Positions 36,855 to 46,134 of a stretch of 64,000 bases of DNA are shown one piece after another (the stretch's first letter is position 1; each line of letters opens with the position of its first letter). The translations under genes and the position numbers were made by a program. Source of the DNA: Methylophaga sp. (lineage in GTDB: Bacteria; Pseudomonadota; Gammaproteobacteria; Nitrosococcales; Methylophagaceae). Under the pieces are notes generated by a model. That model was not told where the DNA came from, did not search any database, and worked only from the letters and a program-made list of their open reading frames with translations. Location of the stretch: assembly GCA_002696735.1 (NCBI GenBank), contig NZSL01000011.1, forward strand, positions 28,019 through 92,018. Reading direction: 5' to 3'.

Positions 36855-36929
36855 AACCTGTATAAGTTGTTTATACAGGTTATAAATTATCAGGACTTAA
36901 CTAACCTGTCAAATGCATGTATAGTGGTT
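36855..36929. promoter_or_regulatory. Two copies of a 27-bp operator between hydrolase and CGNR regulator
   Basis: 36855-36881 is a perfect palindrome with 11-bp arms AACCTGTATAA/TTATACAGGTT and a 5-nt centre. 36903-36929 has the same length and layout with weaker arms (AACCTGT...TATAGTGGTT). The 48-bp spacing between copies puts the second right in front of the regulator gene, fitting autoregulation and divergent control. Confidence 0.8.
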
Positions 36930-36931
36930 AC

Positions 36932-37498
36932 ATGAATGAGATAAAACAAAAATACGAATTTGTGGGTAACAACCTTGGCGTTGATTTCATTAATACAGAA
37001 GTTAATGTGAAAGGTGAGTTGGTCGATTTATTACCGACTGAAAGTGATGTGATGGCATGGCTGGAACAAGCCAATATTGATGTGGATCTTGCACGGGGTA
37101 TTGATGTTGGGAAATTACTTGCTTTCAGAGACAAAGCAAGGCAGATTCTCACTCAGATTATTGAGAAGCAAAGTATTGAGAATGATGCTATAGCTACATT
37201 AAATAACTATCTGCAAAACTATAAAATGCATTATCAGCTTGAGCAGTTGTCTGAGGGGTACCAGCTAATTAATCAAAATGTCTGTCACTCCACTGCAGAT
37301 ATTATTGGCCTACTGGCTTACGAGTTAGCGAACATGCTGGCCAGTGATCAACGGACTTATCTTAAGCGCTGTTTAAATCCAGATTGTGTTTTGATGTTTG
37401 TAGATAACTCACGCAGCCATAAACGGAGATGGTGCAGTATGGATACCTGTGGTAATCGAGCGAAGGTCTCGAAACATTATCGAAAGGTAAAATCTTAA
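36932..37498 (+). CDS. CGNR zinc-finger / ABATE-domain transcriptional regulator
   Basis: 188 residues from the ATG at 36932. I prefer this start to 36917 because 36917 lies inside the second operator; neither has a clear ribosome site. An N-terminal ABATE-type domain (NNLGVDFINTEV near the start) is followed by a C-terminal CGNR zinc finger: CLNPDCVLMFVDNSRSHKRRWCSMDTCGNRAKVSKHYRK, with four cysteines and the CGNR signature. Such proteins are predicted stress-linked DNA-binding regulators. The hydrolase is its likely target. Confidence 0.88.
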   Translation: MNEIKQKYEFVGNNLGVDFINTEVNVKGELVDLLPTESDVMAWLEQANIDVDLARGIDVGKLLAFRDKARQILTQIIEKQSIENDAIATLNNYLQNYKMHYQLEQLSEGYQLINQNVCHSTADIIGLLAYELANMLASDQRTYLKRCLNPDCVLMFVDNSRSHKRRWCSMDTCGNRAKVSKHYRKVKS

Positions 37499-37581
37499 CG
37501 AAAGTCCAACACAGGTTGAGTGAAAGACGCCAGTGTGGAGTTTCCCCTCAACCTAACCAAGCCTGTTTTTGTAATCACCCT

Positions 37582-38991
37582 CTAATCTGCAGGTTTATAA
37601 CCAAACAGCTGCTGGGCTTTAATTTTTTCAGCGACCACACCAGGAACTAATTTTTCCCAGTCGGGCTCGTTGCTGGTGATCATTTTCAAAACATCCGGTG
37701 AAAAAATGTGCAGGTAATCTTCATTGAACTGTTCAATTTGTTCGATATGGTTACCCTTTTTCAGATACTCATACAAATGCGTCTGTTGTTCATCAACCTG
37801 GAGATTATCGACTTTGAATAACGTGTTTGTTTCAGCGTCTTTGAAAGGATAAATATAGAGTTTGACGTTATTCTTAAATAACCGGCCAAAACCTTCAAGA
37901 ATCCCACCGTGTAACGTGGTGTAATAGTGATCATGAAACAATTCAATCAAACTATGCGCTCCCATCGTCAGCCCGATGCGGCGATTGGTGTAACGCGATA
38001 AATAGGTTGCCAAGCGATAGTACTCTGGATAGTCCGAAATCATTACCGTGTGTCCGGTGGCCTCCAACACATCTGCTCGACTAATAAAATCTTCCAGATC
38101 GATGCTGTCATTGCCATCAAGCAAGTTATGCATGGTAATTTCCATAATGGAAACGGTTTCTTCCGTGGACGAGTCATCCTCGGCTTCAAACTGTTTTCTG
38201 GCAGCATTTAGCATATCAATATTGACGTGGGTCACCGGACGGAACCGACCTCTTTCCACTAACACATTCTTCTTACGTAAATGCTCTGAGGGCTGAAGCA
38301 CTCGGCCATCAGCCGAAAACATCGCGGCATCACTCAAGCCAAGTTGTACCAGTCTCAAACTGATAACACGGTTATCAACATGCAAGAAAGCATCACCATG
38401 AAAATCAATCATATCGACTTCAATACGATCCGTGGTTAGATTATCCAGCAGTGATTTCACCAATAAGTCAGGGTTATGGCTTAAATGAAATGCACCATGT
38501 ACCAGGTTCACACCCAGAATGCCCAGTGCTTCTTGTTGCAAAGCATTTTCATGGTCCAACATACGGACATGAATAATGATTTCGCTATGTGCAGCATGAG
38601 GTTCCGTCTGAAAACGAATACCCAACCAACCATGGCATTCATTGGTTCCGTGATAGTTACGTGCTGATACGGTATCAGCAAAAGCGAAAAAAGCCGTGTT
38701 ATCGCCACGTTGCTCGCTTAAACATTCCACGATTAAGTGATATTCATGATCCAGCATGTCTTCCAAACGTTCACGAGATACATAACGTGACGCTTTGCCA
38801 TAAATATCGTCGCTTACTTTCATATCGTATGCCGAGATACTTTTAGCAATCGTGCCTGCAGCACCACCGACTCTAAAGAACCAGCGAACAACTTCTTGGC
38901 CAGCCCCAATTTCTGCAAAAGAACCATAACGGATAGCATCAAGATTTACTTCAAGCGCCTTTGCGCCAGTCGATAAGATTTTATGTTCCAT
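37582..38991 (-). CDS. Conserved cytoplasmic protein of unknown function
   Basis: 469 residues from the ATG at 38991 (MEHKILSTGAKALEVNLD), which has AGGGA 4 bases upstream; the frame continues to 39114 without support. The N-terminus has the strongly patterned RYGSFAEIGAGQEVVRWFFRVGG, later ECHGWLGIRFQ, EALGILGVNLVHGAF and QPSEHLRKKNVLVERGRFRPVTHVNIDML. I know this pattern from many bacteria, where automatic names are inconsistent (including a nucleotidyltransferase and a TonB receptor), and none is supported by anything I can see: no signal peptide, no beta-barrel, no membrane span. Confidence 0.75.
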   Translation of the reverse strand: MEHKILSTGAKALEVNLDAIRYGSFAEIGAGQEVVRWFFRVGGAAGTIAKSISAYDMKVSDDIYGKASRYVSRERLEDMLDHEYHLIVECLSEQRGDNTAFFAFADTVSARNYHGTNECHGWLGIRFQTEPHAAHSEIIIHVRMLDHENALQQEALGILGVNLVHGAFHLSHNPDLLVKSLLDNLTTDRIEVDMIDFHGDAFLHVDNRVISLRLVQLGLSDAAMFSADGRVLQPSEHLRKKNVLVERGRFRPVTHVNIDMLNAARKQFEAEDDSSTEETVSIMEITMHNLLDGNDSIDLEDFISRADVLEATGHTVMISDYPEYYRLATYLSRYTNRRIGLTMGAHSLIELFHDHYYTTLHGGILEGFGRLFKNNVKLYIYPFKDAETNTLFKVDNLQVDEQQTHLYEYLKKGNHIEQIEQFNEDYLHIFSPDVLKMITSNEPDWEKLVPGVVAEKIKAQQLFGYKPAD

Positions 38992-39513
38992 ACTATCCCT
39001 AGAAATGATGTTATCGAGTTGATTTATTACTGCGAATTCAGTGTGTAAAGCAGCATGTTTGTTCGCACTCATCGATTGTAACGCCTTTGAGCATGAACTT
39101 GAAATGTGAGGCATTTTGGTCGTATTGGATAAGCCACTAAGCTTAACAAATCATTCTTTTTACACGCATTGAAACAAGCTTCTTTTCAAAACGTGTTTAC
39201 TATTAGAAAACATGCCTTTATGTCATTAAGTAAGCGATGGATAATTGTAAAGGCTACTTAACTGTTCTATCGACATGCATCTTTTTCGCTCGATTGTTAT
39301 GAATGAAATCAATAAGTCTTAGATCATCTAAATCATTACGGATTAATTTTTTCTAGCAATATCTTTGCAGCATGCTTAATTGTGCTTTGCAGGGAGTGTT
39401 TGGGATAGATCCGGGGAGAGACAGGTCATACGCACGGTAAAAGACGATAACATTATCGTTCTCAATTTATCTCAGGTGTTTTCCAAACACTTACGCCATT
39501 AAAAGGATGTCTA
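38992..39513. other. Intergenic region between divergent genes
   Basis: 522 bp before the ABC exporter. Apart from the palindrome at 39454 no structure stands out, and the short ORFs lack ribosome sites. Confidence 0.45.
39454..39469. promoter_or_regulatory. Possible Fur-like operator upstream of the Atm1-type exporter
   Basis: Arms ACGATAA-CA-TTATCGT, followed by GTTCTCAATTTATC, resemble the GATAAT repeat structure of Fur boxes. It lies about 45 bp before the start codon. The match is partial. Confidence 0.35.
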
Positions 39514-41301
39514 TTGCGATCGTTGTCTCCTCCGCCAGACGCAGAACCGGCAAGACTAAGCTGGAAAACCCTAAAATCGTTATGGCCGTATCTTATCGAA
39601 TATCGTGGTCGTATTGTCATCGCGATGTTGAGTCTTGTGGCGGCCAAGCTAGCGACTATTGTGGTGCCATTCATTCTAAAACACATCGTGGATGGTCTTG
39701 ATAGTAACCAGTTACCGGATAAGATGCTTGCGCTGCCACTCGGTTTATTACTGGCTTATGGCGTTGCACGCCTTTCCACAACCTTATTTAACGAGCTTCG
39801 CGATACGGTGTTTGGTCGGGTTACCGAGCGAGCAATGCGCCGTATCGGACTTAAGGTCTTTCAACATCTTCATGCTTTAGAACTCGACTTTCATTTAAAT
39901 CGACGTACGGGAGGTTTGTCACGCGACATTGAGCGCGGTGTTACCGGGGTGGGGTTTTTACTGCGGGTCATGGTCTTTAATATCGTGCCGACAGCGTTGG
40001 AAATGGTGTTGGTGATTGGTATTTTGTTACTTAACTATCATGTCGGCTTTGCATGGATAACATTGCTGGCAGTGGTCAGTTATGTGGCATTTTCAGTGTT
40101 AGTGACCAATTGGCGGCTGACATTTGTTCGTGAAGCGAATCAAGCTGACTCCACTAGTAATACTCGTGCTATTGATAGTTTATTGAATTACGAAACCGTC
40201 AAATTTTTTGGTAATGAGGATTTTGAAGCCAACCGCTATGATGACGAATTAGCTAAATGGGAACAGGCTCGGCGTAAAAATCGGTTGTCCTTATTTTTAT
40301 TAAATGGTGGACAGGCGCTGATTATTGCCTCCGCGATGACAGCCATGACGGTGCTGGCAGCCTCTCAGGTCATTGCGGGACAAATCACGCTGGGTGATTT
40401 TGTCTTAATCAACGCTTTCACCATGCAGCTGTTTATCCCGTTGGGCTTTTTAGGCTTCGTTTATCGTGAGTTGAAAAGCTCAATGACCAATATTGAGCGG
40501 ATGTTTGCGTTATTAGATAAATCCCCACAGATTAACGATAAACCGGAGGCCAAGCCGTTAGTCATTTCGGATGGTGCCATTGAGTTTGATGCGGTGAATT
40601 TTGGTTACAGTGACCGATTGCCGATCTTGAACGAGTTCAGTTTTAAGGTGCTGCCAAAACAAAAAGTCGCGGTGGTCGGCAGCAGTGGGGCGGGCAAGTC
40701 CACTTTAATCAAGTTGTTGTTTCGTTTCTACGATATTCAAAGCGGCAGCATTCGTATTGATGGTCAGGATATTCGCGATGTCACACAGGCCTCGTTACGC
40801 CAGGCAATTGGTATCGTGCCCCAGGATACCGTTTTGTTTAATACAACACTGGGTGAGAATGTCCGATATGGTCGTATTGATGCCACTGATGCCGAAGTAG
40901 AACAAGCCATAAAACTGGCCCATTTAGAAGACTTTATTACTGAATTGCCAGACGGTTTAAATACTCTGGTCGGAGAACGGGGCTTAAAGCTAAGTGGCGG
41001 TGAAAAACAACGTGTAGCCATTGCCCGCACGATTTTAAAACGTCCGCCTATATTGATGTTTGATGAAGCAACCTCATCGCTGGACAGTCATTCTGAACGT
41101 ATTATTCAGGAGGCCATTCGCGACATTTCAAAGGGGCAGACCAGCCTGGTGATTGCACATCGTCTGTCTACTGTAGTGGATGCCGATGTCATTGTTGTCA
41201 TGCAACATGGGCAAATTGTTGAGCAAGGAACCCATGAATCCTTGTTAAAGCTGGATGAGGTCTACGCTAAGCTTTGGCAGTTGCAACAACAAAAGACATG
41301 A
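39514..41301 (+). CDS. Atm1/HMT1-type ABC exporter (membrane and ATPase domains fused)
   Basis: 595 residues from a TTG start at 39514 with AAGGA 7 bases upstream; no ATG suits. Six membrane helices in the first 320 residues (SLWPYLIEYRGRIVIAMLSLVAAK; LNYETVKFFGNEDFE is the Atm1-type signature), then a full ATPase: Walker A GSSGAGKST, Q-loop, LSGGEKQR signature, Walker B ILMFDEATSSLDS and H-loop IAHRLST. Members of the subfamily export glutathione-linked metal or sulfur compounds in iron-sulfur and metal homeostasis. A Fur-like box upstream would fit. Confidence 0.9.
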   Translation: MRSLSPPPDAEPARLSWKTLKSLWPYLIEYRGRIVIAMLSLVAAKLATIVVPFILKHIVDGLDSNQLPDKMLALPLGLLLAYGVARLSTTLFNELRDTVFGRVTERAMRRIGLKVFQHLHALELDFHLNRRTGGLSRDIERGVTGVGFLLRVMVFNIVPTALEMVLVIGILLLNYHVGFAWITLLAVVSYVAFSVLVTNWRLTFVREANQADSTSNTRAIDSLLNYETVKFFGNEDFEANRYDDELAKWEQARRKNRLSLFLLNGGQALIIASAMTAMTVLAASQVIAGQITLGDFVLINAFTMQLFIPLGFLGFVYRELKSSMTNIERMFALLDKSPQINDKPEAKPLVISDGAIEFDAVNFGYSDRLPILNEFSFKVLPKQKVAVVGSSGAGKSTLIKLLFRFYDIQSGSIRIDGQDIRDVTQASLRQAIGIVPQDTVLFNTTLGENVRYGRIDATDAEVEQAIKLAHLEDFITELPDGLNTLVGERGLKLSGGEKQRVAIARTILKRPPILMFDEATSSLDSHSERIIQEAIRDISKGQTSLVIAHRLSTVVDADVIVVMQHGQIVEQGTHESLLKLDEVYAKLWQLQQQKT

Positions 41302-41902
41302 CCCATTTCGAATAGTGGCTTTAACCTATTAGTAACAAGGATTTGCACAGCGCATTTGGGCGCGAACTTTAAATTGCCATGTCATCCGGCATGATCATGA
41401 TACTAAACCTTCTACAAAACCAGTCTTATTAATGCTCATCTAAGCCCAAATAACAAAAATGCCTGTAGCTCTGTAAAACCAGTCCGTCAGGAAGGCTAAG
41501 GTGTTAGTGACGATTCATGAAGCAATTACGTTATATCGGCTGTAAAAAATTCATATCTCTCTGAATTTTCTTTTCACTTTTTATTAATAAATAGAAAAAA
41601 CAACGTCAGTCAAAACGATTTCAAGTTAAGTGAGCAAGTTTATTCATCTCCTTAACTGCCTATTTATACTCATATTATATTTTCCATAAGCTGCTTAATA
41701 ACTCAATTGGGCTGTCAATATTAGTGTTGGCATTCATATTGCGTTAAGCATAGTAATACCCCTTATCTTATTTAAATCGGGGGAATGCCTAATTTGTATG
41801 CAGTTTCATAAATATTCCCCTGCTAAATACCTACAACTTTAGGAAAGCCCTCTCTTTTCACTTAAAGATGGGGGAGCGTTTCAAATGAAATGGAGAATTT
41901 AT
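41302..41902. other. Gene-free AT-rich region
   Basis: 601 bp without a convincing ORF or tRNA. It includes CCCCTTATCTTATTTAAATCGGGG near 41760 (short GC arms only) and a ribosome site GGAG just before the next gene. Probably promoter DNA of a stress-regulated gene; nothing firmer can be said. Confidence 0.45.
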
Positions 41903-42508
41903 ATGAAAAACAAACTCTTTAACGTTGCAATTTTAGCGACTTTGGGGCTTTCAACGGCACAGCTTCAAGCTGACGAAAGTGAAGTTGATATACCCGATGA
42001 AAATACTATCAGTGCTATAGCAGCGGAAAACGCTGCGAATGAACCAAATCCTGATTGGGAGGATGATATGACGAGAGATCCAGTTGATGTTGAAGATTTC
42101 GTTGAAACAGCTTCTGCGAAAGGAATTGCTGAGATTGAAACAGCACGTATGGCTCTGGATGAAGGAACAGCCCAAATTCATGAGTTTGCTAATCGGATGA
42201 TAGAAGATCATACAAAAGCAAATAACGAACTGAGAGACATCGCAAGACAACAAGATCTGGAAGTCGCTGACGATCCGACACTGATGGATATGGCTAAAGC
42301 CATGATGCTAAGCATTAGAAATGATGAATCATTCGACGACGCTTACATCGAAAATTCAATCAATGCTCACGAAGAGACTATTGAGCTGTTTGAACGTGCA
42401 AGCCATTCAGATAATGATGCAATCCGTGCATTTGCACGCGAAAAACTGCCCATTTTACGAGAACATTTACAGATGGCAAACGAACTCGAAGAGCAACTTG
42501 GAGATTAA
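41903..42508 (+). CDS. Secreted DUF4142 (ferritin-like) protein
   Basis: 201 residues from the ATG at 41903, with GGAG 9 bases upstream (the ATG at 41885 lacks one). Signal peptide about 1-23 (ends LQA). After an acidic linker comes a DUF4142 four-helix domain: DFVETASAKGIAEIETARMALDEG, IHEFANRMIEDHTKANNELRDIA, and FDDAYIENSINAHEETIELFE. The family is ferritin-like and periplasmic, with unknown biochemistry, often in stress and biofilm loci. Fits the cluster of small stress-type genes that follow. Confidence 0.85.
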   Translation: MKNKLFNVAILATLGLSTAQLQADESEVDIPDENTISAIAAENAANEPNPDWEDDMTRDPVDVEDFVETASAKGIAEIETARMALDEGTAQIHEFANRMIEDHTKANNELRDIARQQDLEVADDPTLMDMAKAMMLSIRNDESFDDAYIENSINAHEETIELFERASHSDNDAIRAFAREKLPILREHLQMANELEEQLGD

Positions 42509-42736
42509 TTCCAAACTCAGTTTTAACTCAATATAAAGTGTCTTCAGTTTCTGCTTCCTCACTCAATAATTACATTGATGAGAGTAAGGAGGATTGGAGG
42601 TACTTTGGGTTTTTCTTTCCCTTGCTTAGAGAGAAAATAATATAAATAAAAACATCAAGTTAATTAATGTTCTTTATTTCATTTATACGTAATTTAATCT
42701 GTGAAATTGTCAGGTTAGATACCGAAAGGAGAAATT

Positions 42737-43015
42737 ATGATTCCCGAAGCGCTTAAACAAGCAAAATCTATCGAAGAGGTGGTTCAGATCATCGATAGTG
42801 GCGGCACAGAGTCAAGCTCACCGGAAGAGCTGGCGGCTGCATATGCTTATTTACAGACCATGAAAAAAGAAAGCACGGATAAGGAAGAGCTCCAAGTTGA
42901 GTTTAGGAGACTTATGGAGGAGGGCGCAATGTTTGATTACGCGTTAGCGTTGGAATATGCCGAAGCATGGCTAATTGATGCGTTAAATAAAGCAACAGCG
43001 TCACAAGGTTTATAA
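42737..43015 (+). CDS. Small acidic protein of unknown function
   Basis: 92 residues, helical and acidic, no signal peptide (IPEALKQAKSIEEVVQIIDSGG; ALEYAEAWLIDALNKAT). AAAGGAG lies 7 bases before the ATG, a strong ribosome site. No family recognised. It stands in a row of same-strand, separately spaced stress-type genes, each with its own good ribosome site. Confidence 0.65.
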   Translation: MIPEALKQAKSIEEVVQIIDSGGTESSSPEELAAAYAYLQTMKKESTDKEELQVEFRRLMEEGAMFDYALALEYAEAWLIDALNKATASQGL

Positions 43016-43089
43016 GCAACACAAAAACACAACGTGATTTTAAAAATCGGTGTAATTAACCCATAAAACTAATAAAACGGAGAATGGAT

Positions 43090-43443
43090 ATGAAATTCAA
43101 CAATATAGTTTTATCTGCATCGTCACTTGAAGGTGACAAGGTTAAAAATGCTCAGGGTGAAGATCTGGGGAATGTTAAGGACATCATGATTAATACCGAA
43201 CGTGGCCAGGTCCAATATTACGTCTTATCATTCGGTGGAATTTTAGGGATGGGTGATAAGCTTTTTGCCATTCCACCGCAAGCCATAGCGGTTGATACAC
43301 AAGAAGAATGTCTCATCTTGAATGTGGATAAAGACACATTAGAAAACGCTCCCGGTTTTGATAAGGACAACTGGCCGAATATGGCTGATGAAGCCTTTCG
43401 GGATGAGGTATACGCTCATTATGGCTATGAATATCGAGTGTAA
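43090..43443 (+). CDS. PRC-barrel domain protein
   Basis: 117 residues from the ATG at 43090 (GGAG 7 bases upstream; the ATG at 43084 is too close to it). PRC-barrel pattern: ASSLEGDKVKNAQGEDLGNVKDIMINTERGQVQYYVLSFGGILGMGDKLFAIPPQAI. The C-terminal tail (NWPNMADEAFRDEVYAHYGYEY) is typical of stand-alone PRC-barrel proteins in stress-inducible loci. Cytoplasmic; role unknown. Confidence 0.88.
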   Translation: MKFNNIVLSASSLEGDKVKNAQGEDLGNVKDIMINTERGQVQYYVLSFGGILGMGDKLFAIPPQAIAVDTQEECLILNVDKDTLENAPGFDKDNWPNMADEAFRDEVYAHYGYEYRV

Positions 43444-43554
43444 TAAACGCCAGGAAAAGTCCGACAGTCAAGACGAAACTCAAGTCTTTGACTTGTCACT
43501 TTTATAAATATGTTTACTTTTCCTACTTCAAAACAAATTTAAAGGATAAATCGT

Positions 43555-43950
43555 ATGAAATTTCTTAATTCAAATACAGTTTTTTTCCGAAAAAACAAAC
43601 TGACAATGGCATTTATATTCGCATTGGGCAGTGTCAGCCTTTTAGCTTGTACGCCGGATAACGAAGTTACCGGAAGTTTAGATCAAAATGAATTTATTGA
43701 TCGTGTAAGCGAACGTGGTGTTTTCGACGACTGGGATGTTAATGATGACAACCAATTGAGCGAAGATGAATGGAGTCAGCATGATGAATACAATTTAATT
43801 TATGAATCATGGGATCAAGATGGAGATGGACAACTATCTGAAAATGAATTTCATGAAGGCCTTTATCGCCATTACGACGGAAATAACAGCGGTGATATTG
43901 AGGAAAAAGAATGGAGCGAGGCTAAAAACGCTGGCTGGATGGATATTTAA
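43555..43950 (+). CDS. EF-hand calcium-binding lipoprotein
   Basis: 131 residues with an extended N-terminus and lipobox LLAC (Cys near 32). Three EF-hand loops follow: DVNDDNQLSEDE, DQDGDGQLSENE and DGNNSGDIEEKE, with acidic residues at the calcium-binding positions. Presumably a periplasmic, membrane-anchored calcium-responsive protein. AAGGA lies about 8 bases before the ATG. A terminator follows. Confidence 0.85.
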   Translation: MKFLNSNTVFFRKNKLTMAFIFALGSVSLLACTPDNEVTGSLDQNEFIDRVSERGVFDDWDVNDDNQLSEDEWSQHDEYNLIYESWDQDGDGQLSENEFHEGLYRHYDGNNSGDIEEKEWSEAKNAGWMDI

Positions 43951-43977
43951 TTAAGCATTAGAAACAATGAGTTCTTT

Positions 43978-44003
43978 AATAGCCCGGAACCTTCCGGGCT
44001 ATT
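43978..44003 (+). terminator. Terminator after the EF-hand gene
   Basis: Arms AATAGCCCGGAA/TTCCGGGCTATT pair fully; the effective loop is AACCTT. A short T-rich tail follows. Confidence 0.8.
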
Positions 44004-44153
44004 TGTTATCACTATTACAAGAAAGAAAATTTTTTTGTGTAAAGCTGATTTATCACTTTATTCAAAAAAATGGTAAAGCGTCATTGATATATCAAAAGCA
44101 GCGGTGTAATCGCTGTATTTTTATTTATAGTGTTCCATTAGGAGGTTTGCATT

Positions 44154-44639
44154 ATGTCTAGTCCTGAACATAAGGAAAAAATTTGGGGAATGATAAAAGA
44201 TATTAAAGTCGGCATGTTAGTCACACTCGATGGCGACATGCCACGTGCCAGGCCAATGCACCTAGTTCAGGATGCCTATGATGGCACTCTTTGGTTCTAT
44301 ACTCGTCGCAGTGCTGAGAAGGTTAGCGAAACGGATCGTGACCATGATGTCTGCCTGACCTTTTCTGATCAGGACAAAGGTGTATATGTCTCACTGTCGG
44401 GCAGTGCTCGGGTGTCAGATGATCAAACACTGATCGACAAATACTGGAATCCATTTATTGCTGCTTGGTTCCCTGAAGGTAAAGACGACCCAGATGTCGC
44501 CTTACTGGAAGTTAAAATTGAAATGGGCGAACACTGGATGGCAAAAGAGAATAAAGCCTTCCAGCTTTATGAGTTTGCTAAAGCCAATATCAAACATACC
44601 ACGCCGAATATTGGCGAAAACGAAAAGTTTGGTGGTTAA
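44154..44639 (+). CDS. Pyridoxamine 5'-phosphate oxidase-like (general stress protein 26) protein
   Basis: 161 residues with the split-barrel flavin-binding fold: KVGMLVTLDGDMPRARPMHLVQD, GTLWFYTRRSAEKVSET, YVSLSGSARVSDDQTLIDKYWNPFIAAWFPEG. This matches the GSP26 subgroup, which binds FMN or FAD and is induced in stress, not the vitamin B6 enzyme PdxH. AGGAGG lies 10 bases before the ATG. Cytoplasmic, monocistronic. Confidence 0.88.
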   Translation: MSSPEHKEKIWGMIKDIKVGMLVTLDGDMPRARPMHLVQDAYDGTLWFYTRRSAEKVSETDRDHDVCLTFSDQDKGVYVSLSGSARVSDDQTLIDKYWNPFIAAWFPEGKDDPDVALLEVKIEMGEHWMAKENKAFQLYEFAKANIKHTTPNIGENEKFGG

Positions 44640-44657
44640 CAACAATCTGATAGGACT

Positions 44658-44709
44658 AAAGGGGGCCTGCTGTTTGGCATATCCTTTCAATAAGGATTGG
44701 CCCTCTTTT
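44658..44709 (+). terminator. Terminator after the stress protein gene
   Basis: Outer arms AAAGGGGGCC/GGCCCTCTTT (one wobble) enclose an inner hairpin ATCCTT/AAGGAT, with TTTT at the end. Confidence 0.65.
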
Positions 44710-44852
44710 AAGTTCAAGGGATGAGTTTTTTACGCTGACTACTGACAGTCATATTCGTTTCCATCCATCTGATTTAAAAGCATTTACTGTTTCTGAGTTA
44801 AATCAACATTAATGGAGTACTTGATTAGAAATGCTTGCTGAATATCTTTGCT

Positions 44853-46097
44853 ATGAACGTTAGATTTTTGTCTGTTCTTGCCATTTTTGCACTTATTATC
44901 TCATTGTCGGCATGTGATGATAATCAGGACAATAATCAACAGAACGCATCAGAACAGGGCGGAATGAGTCAACAGGCTATTGACGTGGGCTTTGTCGAAA
45001 TTAAGCCAGTACGGATACAACACACGAATCAGCTTCCTGGTCGTGTAGTGTCTTATCAGGTCGCTGAAATCAGGCCACAAGTCAGTGGCATCATTCAGTC
45101 GCGATTATTCAAAGAGGGATCATATGTAGAAGAGGGGCAGCAGCTTTATCAGATTGATGCCGCTCGCTATGAAGCGGATTACCAAATGGCCAAGGCTAAT
45201 CTGCAAGATGCTAAAGCGCGAAGAGAAAATGCCCAAAACCTGGTAAATCGATATGAAACGCTGATCACTTCAAATGCAGTCAGCCAGCAAGAGTATGACA
45301 ATGCACTGGCCAGCCTTGCTCAAGCTCAGGCTGCTGTAAGCCAAGCAGAAGCTGAAGTTAGAAGTGCAAAAATCAATTTAGACTACACGCGCGTATACGC
45401 ACCAATAAGCGGTTATATAAGTCCGTCCAGCATTACAAAAGGTGCGCTCGTTACCTCTCAGCAAAGCGTTCCGCTGGCGACTGTACGCCAGCTTGACCCT
45501 GTTTACGTGGATTTGTCACAGTCTGCATCAGAGGTACGGGATTTACAGGAGCGTTTATCTGCTGCACGACTGAATAAAGAATCTCAATCTGAATATCAAG
45601 TTTATCTTTATCTGAATAATGCAACACAAAAATACCCACACAAGGGCACTTTAGACTCAACGGATGTTTCTGTTGATATACAGACTGCTTCAATACGATT
45701 GCGGTCTGTGTTTGATAATCCAGACACTATCCTGTTGCCGGGTATGTTTGTCTGGGCCTCCATAGAAGAGATTGGCCGTACAAAACAGATCGTGGTTCCT
45801 CAAAAAAGCGTTGTAATAGATGCTGAGGGTAGGAAAAGTGTTTGGGTTATTGATACTGAGAATAAAGCTGCCAAAACTCCTGTAACCACAGGGGCGGCCT
45901 ATGGAAATAATTGGATTCTTCTTAATGGGCTAGAAAGCGGGGATCGTTTGATTGTAGAGGGGACGATGATGTTACGTGAGGGAGTCTTGGTAAAACCTGA
46001 ACCAATCGATGTTGGATATGAGGACATGAATCTCGAAGTTGCACCGAATTCTCTTAAAGATGAAGCGCCACCCCCGATGGCCCAAACATCAAGGTAG
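44853..46097 (+). CDS. RND efflux periplasmic adaptor, second pump
   Basis: 414 residues from the ATG at 44853. Lipoprotein signal with lipobox LSAC (Cys near 22). AcrA/MexA-like order: lipoyl halves (VSGIIQSRLFKEGSYVEEGQQLYQID and VYAPISGYISPSSITKGALV), helical hairpin near 95-165, then beta-barrel and membrane-proximal domains. The ribosome site is poor. It leads into the pump gene 37 bp downstream. No regulator stands beside this pump. Confidence 0.9.
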   Translation: MNVRFLSVLAIFALIISLSACDDNQDNNQQNASEQGGMSQQAIDVGFVEIKPVRIQHTNQLPGRVVSYQVAEIRPQVSGIIQSRLFKEGSYVEEGQQLYQIDAARYEADYQMAKANLQDAKARRENAQNLVNRYETLITSNAVSQQEYDNALASLAQAQAAVSQAEAEVRSAKINLDYTRVYAPISGYISPSSITKGALVTSQQSVPLATVRQLDPVYVDLSQSASEVRDLQERLSAARLNKESQSEYQVYLYLNNATQKYPHKGTLDSTDVSVDIQTASIRLRSVFDNPDTILLPGMFVWASIEEIGRTKQIVVPQKSVVIDAEGRKSVWVIDTENKAAKTPVTTGAAYGNNWILLNGLESGDRLIVEGTMMLREGVLVKPEPIDVGYEDMNLEVAPNSLKDEAPPPMAQTSR

Positions 46098-46134
46098 GGC
46101 AGCGACAGCAGAATAAAGTTGAGAACCGCTAGAA

